A stretch of 11,508 nucleotides of DNA, from contig JAKBCQ010000024.1 of the NCBI GenBank assembly GCA_021807585.1, positions 1 through 11,508 of the forward strand, written 5' to 3'. Position 1 is the stretch's first letter. Every line of letters begins with the position of its first letter. A program made the translations under genes and the position numbers. The stretch comes from Planctomycetota bacterium. Lineage in GTDB: Bacteria; Planctomycetota; Planctomycetia; Isosphaerales; Isosphaeraceae. Shown one piece after another: positions 6,881 to 11,508 of this stretch. The notes under the pieces are model-generated. The model worked only from the letters and a program-made list of their open reading frames with translations, ran no database searches and was not told the DNA's origin.

Positions 6881-7220
6881 CGACGCTCCTCCATCGAAAG
6901 AATCCGGTCTTATCGACGCGGCTCGATTCTACCCGAAAGCGTCGGGGCGTGTCGCGATCGACGGGTATGATCCAATAATCAAAAACATGATATTTTTTTA
7001 AAACAAGTGTAAATTGAATCCGCTCAAGTCGTCGACGGATCGGCGCCGCGACCGCGGCTCGTTTTCCATTTTCGGCTTGCGAGAATCGTCGCGGCTTTGT
7101 TGGAATATGTGGATCTTGAATGACCTTCGCGGTACGATATTCCTCGGAGGCGAAATCGCTCCCGGGATGTCGCTCCTCTTTGATCGAACGAACACCTGGG
7201 ACGTACTCGAGGATACACCC
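6881..7220. other. Divergent intergenic region between the arginine operon and the MPGEP-protein gene
   Basis: 340 bases without a convincing gene, expected to hold promoters for both directions. At 6970-7013 there is an AT-rich patch with a T-run (around 6990-7000), unusual for this DNA. Leftward, TAGAAT (minus strand, 6931-6926) is a fair -10 box without a clear -35. Rightward, TTGAAT (7116-7121) and TATTCC (7139-7144) are 17 bases apart, a weak promoter match. GCCGCG-AC-CGCGGC (7045-7058) is a perfect inverted repeat that could form a short hairpin. Open frames cross this region on both strands but have no recognisable protein content. Confidence 0.5.
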
Positions 7221-8648
7221 ATGTCGGCCACGACGTTGATGATCGCTCTCGCGTCGATACTTCAATCGCCCACGATGCCGTCGGCGCAGTGGAAGCCGTT
7301 CAAGCCGCCGCGAGGGAATTTCCGGATCATCATGCCCGGCGAGCCCGTCGAATCGTTGAAGTCGATCGACACCGACGACGGTCCGGTCGATCAACGCGTT
7401 TTCACGACGATTCAGGGGGGAACGCGGTATACGATCAGCTATTACGACCGTCCCGTCACCGCTCCCGCGAAGCCGCCCGCCGAGGTTTTGGAGGCGGTCG
7501 AAAAACGCGTCGTCGGCAACCTGCAAGGCAAGCTCATCACCCAAAACGAAGTCGACGTGTCGGGGCATCCCGGTAAGGATCTCGTCGTCGAGACGCCGAC
7601 CGCGAACCGCCGCGCCGTGGTGATCGTGAAAACGCGAGTTTATGTCGTCGATCGAAGGATCTTTCAAGTGATGACATCGGCCTATAAAACGCCGACGAAC
7701 AAAAACGCGACCAACGACCCGATTTATTTTAAATCGTTCAAGCTGACCGAACCCGGCGACGTTCCCTCGGCCGAGGCGAAGCCCGCGAAGACCGAATCTT
7801 CGACCGAGAAGGAGGAGAAGAAGCCGACTTCGACTTCAAGATCCAAAGCTGCGACGGCGACGGCGAAGTCGAAACCGGCCTCGAAGGGGAGTCGGGGGAG
7901 CGCCAAGATCGCGTCGACCGCGAAAAGCAAAGGGAAAACCGCGGCGACGAAGGGGGATCAAAAATCGGCTGGAATGATGAGCGGACTGTTCGCGGTGATG
8001 CGCGGCGATTCGCGGGGCGAAACGAAAAAGCCCGCGGTTCCCAATCCGACCCCGCTGGGGGGCCTGGCCGCGCTATTATCGGGGGGCAAGCCCGCGGCCG
8101 CCGCGACGCCTACGATCGTCGATCCCGCCGATCCCCAGGCGCCTCCGGGCTTCAAGCCGTTTCACGACGTCGAGCGAGAGTTCACTGTCTTGATGCCGGG
8201 CGAACCGAAGCGGCAATCCGTCGATGTTCCGCTTCCGTCGGCCATTGGGCGAATCGACACGAAGCCGCGTTCCATGAAGACGACAATCGTCAGCGGAACC
8301 GTGAACAATATCGAGTATATCGTAACGTGTTTGAACAATCCGTCGCGTGTGCCCGACGGCGCCGCCGACGCGTTTTTTATCGGCCTTGAGAGCTCATTTT
8401 TCCTGAAGGCGCCAGGCAAATTCGTGAAAAAAGAGGCGATCATTTTTCGCGGGCGAGCGGCGCGGAATTATTGGGCCGAGTGGACCGACGCATCGGGAGC
8501 CGTCGTCAAGCACGGAAGGTTGCGGGTGATCCTCACCGCCGATCGCAGTTACATCGTCTCCGTTGCGACCCGCGATCTTAAAATATCGCTTGACGATCAA
8601 ATGTTCTTCCTCGATTCGTTCAGGCTCGACGCGGCGGGGGCGAAATGA
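7221..8648 (+). CDS. Exported-looking protein with two 'MPGEP' domains and a basic H1-like linker
   Basis: 475 residues from ATG 7221, chosen because GAGGAT sits about eight bases upstream and a hydrophobic stretch (MSATTLMIALASILQ) follows. The frame is open back to 7014, but that part has no protein character. Residues about 30-175 and 311-469 are two related domains. Each begins near F-x-[IV]-x-MPGEP (34-42 and 321-329), has a run of beta-strand-like segments, and ends in F-[KD]-S-F-[KR]-L (170-175 and near 463-468). Between them, residues 176-305 are low complexity. At about 187-250 they are dominated by Lys, Ala, Ser and Thr, resembling a histone-H1 tail. Similar F-x-V-x-MPG-x-P domains occur in many planctomycete hypothetical proteins; function unknown. 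The signal sequence lacks a clear basic n-region, so export is likely but not certain. The gene precedes the glycosyltransferase by 34 bases, suggesting an operon. Confidence 0.75.
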   Translation: MSATTLMIALASILQSPTMPSAQWKPFKPPRGNFRIIMPGEPVESLKSIDTDDGPVDQRVFTTIQGGTRYTISYYDRPVTAPAKPPAEVLEAVEKRVVGNLQGKLITQNEVDVSGHPGKDLVVETPTANRRAVVIVKTRVYVVDRRIFQVMTSAYKTPTNKNATNDPIYFKSFKLTEPGDVPSAEAKPAKTESSTEKEEKKPTSTSRSKAATATAKSKPASKGSRGSAKIASTAKSKGKTAATKGDQKSAGMMSGLFAVMRGDSRGETKKPAVPNPTPLGGLAALLSGGKPAAAATPTIVDPADPQAPPGFKPFHDVEREFTVLMPGEPKRQSVDVPLPSAIGRIDTKPRSMKTTIVSGTVNNIEYIVTCLNNPSRVPDGAADAFFIGLESSFFLKAPGKFVKKEAIIFRGRAARNYWAEWTDASGAVVKHGRLRVILTADRSYIVSVATRDLKISLDDQMFFLDSFRLDAAGAK

Positions 8649-8682
8649 ACGGGTCGAACGCCCGCGAAACGAGCGATCACTC

Positions 8683-9879
8683 ATGAAGATCGTTCATGTT
8701 ATCACACGTTTGATTCTTGGCGGAGCTCAAGAGAACACGCTTTTAACGGTCGAGGGGTTGCACCGCGGCGGCCGCGACGCGACGACGCTGGTGACGGGCC
8801 CCGCCGAGGGACCCGAGGGGGATCTGTTCGATCGCGCGAATCGCGGCGGTATCGACGTGAGGATCGTACCCGAACTCGTGCGTGCGATCCGTCCCGCGAT
8901 CGATCTGCGAGCGTATCGGAAACTTCGGCGTTTATTTCGCGAACTCAAGCCCGACGTGGTGCACACGCACAGCTCGAAAGCGGGCGTTTTGGGACGCGCC
9001 GCGGCTTGGGCCGAGCGCGTTCCGCTCGTCGTCCACACGATCCACGGGCTTCCCTTCGGTCCATCCGAATCCACTGCGCGCAATATCCTTTATATCGCAC
9101 TCGAACGCTGGGCTGCGCGCAGGTGCCACGCGATCGTCTCGGTTTGTCACGCGATGACCGACCAGGCGCTCGCCGCGAACGTCGGTTCGCCCGAGCAATA
9201 TCAAACAATATACAGCGGTATGGATGTTGATTCGTTTTTGAATCCGCCTCGTCGGCGCGAAATCGTCAGGAGCGAGCTCGGTTTGGCCGAGAACGAGATC
9301 GCCTTCGGCACGGTTGCGCGGCTCTTCGAGCGCAAGGGGCACGACGATATCCTCGCCGCGGCGCCCAGGGTGCTTAAACAGAATCCGAACGTCCGGTTCG
9401 TCTTCATCGGCGACGGTATTCTTCGCGATCAACTTAAGGCCGAAGCCGAACGGCTGGGTGTCGACGCCGCGGTGATTTTTGTCGGGCTCGTCCCTCCCGA
9501 TCGAATCCCCGAACTTTTGCACGCGGTCGACGCCGTCGTTCATCCGAGCCTGCGTGAAGGGCTCGCGCGCGTCCTCCCGCAGGCGCTGATCTGCGAGCGT
9601 CCCGTGATCAGTTACGACGTCGACGGGGCGCGCGAGGTCGTCCTCCCCGAAACCGGAATCCTCCTGCCGAGCAGGTCGGTCGAAGACCTCGCCTCCGCGA
9701 TCCTCAGGCTCGCCGAGGATCGATCGCTTCGCCACGCGCTCGGCCGCGAAGGACGACGCCGCTTCGCCGATCAATTCCGTCATGAAACGATGACGGCGCA
9801 AATTCGCGAATTATATGAAAGAAAATTTGTCGAACTCTCGTCGCCTTCAAACCGTAAATATGAGACGATATCGACCTAA
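8683..9879 (+). CDS. GT4-family glycosyltransferase
   Basis: 398 residues from ATG 8683, where the protein begins MKIVHVITRLILGGAQENT, the standard GT-B/GT4 start. The open frame extends to 8563 but that part lies inside the preceding gene. The N-terminal acceptor domain (1 to about 185) carries the GGAQENTL loop (13-20) and PDVVHTHSSKAGVLGR (90-105). The C-terminal nucleotide-sugar domain carries GTVARLFERKGHDDIL (209-224), VRFVFIGDG (237-245) and HPSLREGLARVLPQAL (287-302). The E-x7-E donor-site motif appears as E292-x7-Q300, so the second acidic residue is replaced. R213 and K218 of the usual phosphate-binding pair are in place. There is no transmembrane segment; it is probably membrane-associated or cytosolic, building a polysaccharide or glycolipid. 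Donor and acceptor cannot be assigned. The final residues are encoded by unusually AT-rich codons. Confidence 0.88.
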   Translation: MKIVHVITRLILGGAQENTLLTVEGLHRGGRDATTLVTGPAEGPEGDLFDRANRGGIDVRIVPELVRAIRPAIDLRAYRKLRRLFRELKPDVVHTHSSKAGVLGRAAAWAERVPLVVHTIHGLPFGPSESTARNILYIALERWAARRCHAIVSVCHAMTDQALAANVGSPEQYQTIYSGMDVDSFLNPPRRREIVRSELGLAENEIAFGTVARLFERKGHDDILAAAPRVLKQNPNVRFVFIGDGILRDQLKAEAERLGVDAAVIFVGLVPPDRIPELLHAVDAVVHPSLREGLARVLPQALICERPVISYDVDGAREVVLPETGILLPSRSVEDLASAILRLAEDRSLRHALGREGRRRFADQFRHETMTAQIRELYERKFVELSSPSNRKYETIST

Positions 9880-9915
9880 CGAAAATAGAAATTCTTCATT
9901 TGAAAGTGAGTTCTT

Positions 9916-10296
9916 ATGTCCGATGGTCATGATCCCCGGGTGTACTTCGCCGCCGAGCGAACTTTGCTCGCGTGGGTGCGCACGGGTTTGGGTGTGATCG
10001 GGATGGGGTTCGTCGTCGCGCGGTTCGGCCTGTTTTTGCGGATGATGCGTCGAACCGACGACGTCGATACGCACGCTCAGCTCGGTTCGACGGTGATCGG
10101 CGTGGGGCTACTGTTGCTGGGTTCGATCGCGATCGCGCTCGCGGCTTGGCGGCACGTTCACTTTCAGCGCGGCCTCGATCCGCGCGATATCCCGCTCAAT
10201 TACGGAACCAAATGGCCCGTCTGGTTCGCGATGATCCTCGCGGTTTCGGGCGTGGCGCTCGCGGGCTATTTGCTCGCGAGGGCGAATTTCGCTTGA
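9916..10296 (+). CDS. DUF202 / YidH-family small membrane protein
   Basis: 126 residues from ATG 9916, 36 bases after the glycosyltransferase, with GTGAG upstream. The N-terminus DPRVYFAAERTLLAWVRTGLGV (6-27) is the DUF202 signature, and the family size (about 100-130 residues, three helices) fits. Hydrophobic spans are at about 22-41, 57-79 and 100-122. The loops contain RRTDDVDTH (45-53) and HFQRGLDPRDIPLNYG (82-97). DUF202 is found in bacterial YidH/YidG and at the end of fungal VTC polyphosphate subunits; its bacterial function is not established. Same strand and short gap suggest transcription with the glycosyltransferase. Its stop is only 18 bases from the cobT stop on the other strand; no clear terminator hairpin lies between them. 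Confidence 0.88.
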   Translation: MSDGHDPRVYFAAERTLLAWVRTGLGVIGMGFVVARFGLFLRMMRRTDDVDTHAQLGSTVIGVGLLLLGSIAIALAAWRHVHFQRGLDPRDIPLNYGTKWPVWFAMILAVSGVALAGYLLARANFA

Positions 10297-10314
10297 TTAA
10301 TAATGAACAATACG

Positions 10315-11421
10315 TTAAGTGGCAGAATCGTCGGGGCCTGAAACTCCCGCCGAATCGAACGTCGCCATATCGCGGAGCAGGTCGGCCGCGGCGGCGACGA
10401 TCGGCAGCGCGACCGCTGCGCCCGTCCCTTCGCCCAGCCTGAGGTCGAGTTCGAGCAACGGAACGAGACCGAGCTTTTCGAGCACGACGCGATGACCCGG
10501 CTCGGGACCTCGATGCGCCGCAAGCAAATAACCCTGGATATCAGGACATAATCGCGCCGCGATCAGTCCCGCGACCGAGCTGATGAATCCGTCGAGGACG
10601 ACGAGCCTGCGCGCCGCGGCTGCGCCGATCGCGAGTCCCGCAAGCCCGAGGATCTCAAACCCGCCGAGCGCCGCGATCCGATCCCATAAGTCTGATGACG
10701 ACGCATGGATCGCGAGGGCGCGTGCGACGATCTCGCGTTTGTGGATCAATCCCGAATCGTCGAGTCCCGTTCCCCTGCCGACAACGTCGGCGACACGCGC
10801 TCCTGTAAACGCCGCGGCGAGAGCCGACGCCGAGGTCGTGTTGCCGATTCCCATCTCGCCGAGCGCGAAAACCTCAAAACCTTCGGATCGAGCCCAAGAA
10901 TCGGCGAGCTCGATCCCCGTTTCGACCGCGCGATACGCTTCTTCTCGCGTCATCGCACCGCCTTCGAGAAAATTCCTTGTCCCCGCGGCGATCGGTGCTC
11001 GAATCAAAAGCGTCTCGAATGAATCACTTTGATATTCGCACGGATACTTGACTCCAAGATCAATCACGCGCACCGCCGCTTTGGCGCGTCGAGCCAGCAC
11101 ATTGACCGCGGCGCCTCCCGAGCGATAATTCGCAACCATCTGCCCCGTCACCTGAGGAGGGTATTTGCTCACCCCCTCCGCCGCCACGCCGTGATCCGAG
11201 GCACAAACCGCGATCACCGCGGGCTCGCCCCGCGGACGATCGGTCCGCTGAATCGACGCGAGCACCCGCCCTATTTCGAGCAGCCGACCCAAACTTCCCT
11301 CGGGCGCCGTCAGCGTCTTTTGCCGCTCCAGAGCGCGCTTCCCCCATTCTCGATCGATCGGCTCGACCCGCGCGATCGCCGCCTCTATCGTCTCCGAAGC
11401 CCGCGACACATTTTCGTTCAT
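10315..11421 (-). CDS. cobT: Nicotinate-nucleotide--dimethylbenzimidazole phosphoribosyltransferase
   Basis: 368 residues from ATG 11421 (a tandem ATG at 11424 is equally possible), compared with about 350 in characterised CobT proteins. It transfers phosphoribose from nicotinate mononucleotide to 5,6-dimethylbenzimidazole, making alpha-ribazole phosphate for the lower ligand of cobalamin. Motifs, numbered from 11421: LTAPEGSLGRL (37-47), DHGVAAEGVSKYPPQVT (76-92), YRSGGAAVNVLA (99-110), GEMGIGNTTSASALAA (188-203) and GEGTGAA (330-336), whose glutamate at 331 corresponds to the catalytic base. Every landmark is intact. It is cytosolic. No other cobalamin gene is in the window, so this could belong to a salvage/assembly set outside it or stand alone. 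The visible 84 bases upstream are AT-rich and show no cobalamin riboswitch. Confidence 0.95.
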   Translation of the reverse strand: MNENVSRASETIEAAIARVEPIDREWGKRALERQKTLTAPEGSLGRLLEIGRVLASIQRTDRPRGEPAVIAVCASDHGVAAEGVSKYPPQVTGQMVANYRSGGAAVNVLARRAKAAVRVIDLGVKYPCEYQSDSFETLLIRAPIAAGTRNFLEGGAMTREEAYRAVETGIELADSWARSEGFEVFALGEMGIGNTTSASALAAAFTGARVADVVGRGTGLDDSGLIHKREIVARALAIHASSSDLWDRIAALGGFEILGLAGLAIGAAAARRLVVLDGFISSVAGLIAARLCPDIQGYLLAAHRGPEPGHRVVLEKLGLVPLLELDLRLGEGTGAAVALPIVAAAADLLRDMATFDSAGVSGPDDSAT

Positions 11422-11481
11422 CATGCGTCTCGTTTTACAACACGAGGATTCGACCGTCAACCGCCCGGAAGAATCAGAAGA

Positions 11482-11503
11482 TATATTTATATATATAAAT
11501 ATA
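11482..11503. repeat. 22-base perfect AT palindrome at the right edge
   Basis: The stretch from 11481 to the window end is entirely A and T, in otherwise GC-rich DNA. Within it, 11482-11503 reads the same on both strands (tatattta...taaatata). It lies about 60 bases upstream of cobT. It may be part of the cobT promoter, an operator, or an AT-rich bend or unwinding element. The sequence is cut by the window edge. Confidence 0.5.
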
Positions 11504-11508
11504 ATATA

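Noticed and set aside
6594..7667. A 357-codon minus-strand open frame spanning the divergent intergenic region
   Set aside because: It overlaps two supported genes in other frames, is very Arg-rich and matches no family I recognise. Length alone is not evidence in this GC-rich sequence.
8563..8682. A 40-residue N-terminal extension of the glycosyltransferase
   Set aside because: It is Arg/Ser-rich, lies mostly within the end of the preceding gene, and precedes the standard GT4 start MKIVHVITRL.
10280..10314. Terminator between the convergent DUF202 and cobT genes
   Set aside because: The only dyad (GCGAA-T-TTCGC) has a one-base centre and cannot form a normal hairpin, and no T-run follows.
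11422..11460. TTG start for cobT at 11460
   Set aside because: There is no ribosome site at a usable distance, and the added residues (Cys- and Arg-rich) are not part of the CobT fold. The tandem ATGs at 11424/11421 fit better.

Overview
The window looks like a chromosomal stretch from a GC-rich Planctomycetes-type bacterium. The strongest lineage sign is an edge-truncated gene at the left end (1-2195, minus strand) that encodes the secreted dehydrogenase-like domain plus HEAT repeats typical of Planctomycetes and Verrucomicrobia. The DNA is also extremely rich in GATC and CGATCG words (16 GATC in the first 300 bases). I cannot name the genus.

Left two thirds, all minus strand, read right to left from 6880: a TIGR00300-type ornithine cyclodeaminase (LOR/SDH domain); an arginine dihydrolase of the guanidine-modifying superfamily; a SixA-type phosphohistidine phosphatase; a multi-span membrane protein of the lysylphosphatidylglycerol-synthase TM (flippase-like) family; a Uma2-family PD-(D/E)XK protein; and the dehydrogenase-like HEAT protein, which runs off the left edge. 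The first three are closely spaced and probably form one transcription unit. The first two match the two halves of the fused cyanobacterial enzyme ArgZ/AgrE. Here they are separate genes in reversed order, predicted to take arginine to ornithine and on to proline with release of ammonia and CO2.

Right third: across a 340-base divergent intergenic region lie three plus-strand genes. They encode an exported-looking protein with two related 'MPGEP' domains joined by a Lys/Ala/Ser-rich linker, a GT4 glycosyltransferase, and a small three-helix DUF202 membrane protein. Convergent with these, on the minus strand, is cobT of the cobalamin lower-ligand pathway. The window ends in a very AT-rich stretch upstream of cobT that contains a perfect 22-base palindrome.

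No rRNA, tRNA, CRISPR array, insertion sequence or prophage gene was recognised. The most interesting item is the split arginine dihydrolase/ornithine cyclodeaminase pair, with a SixA-type phosphatase as the next gene.
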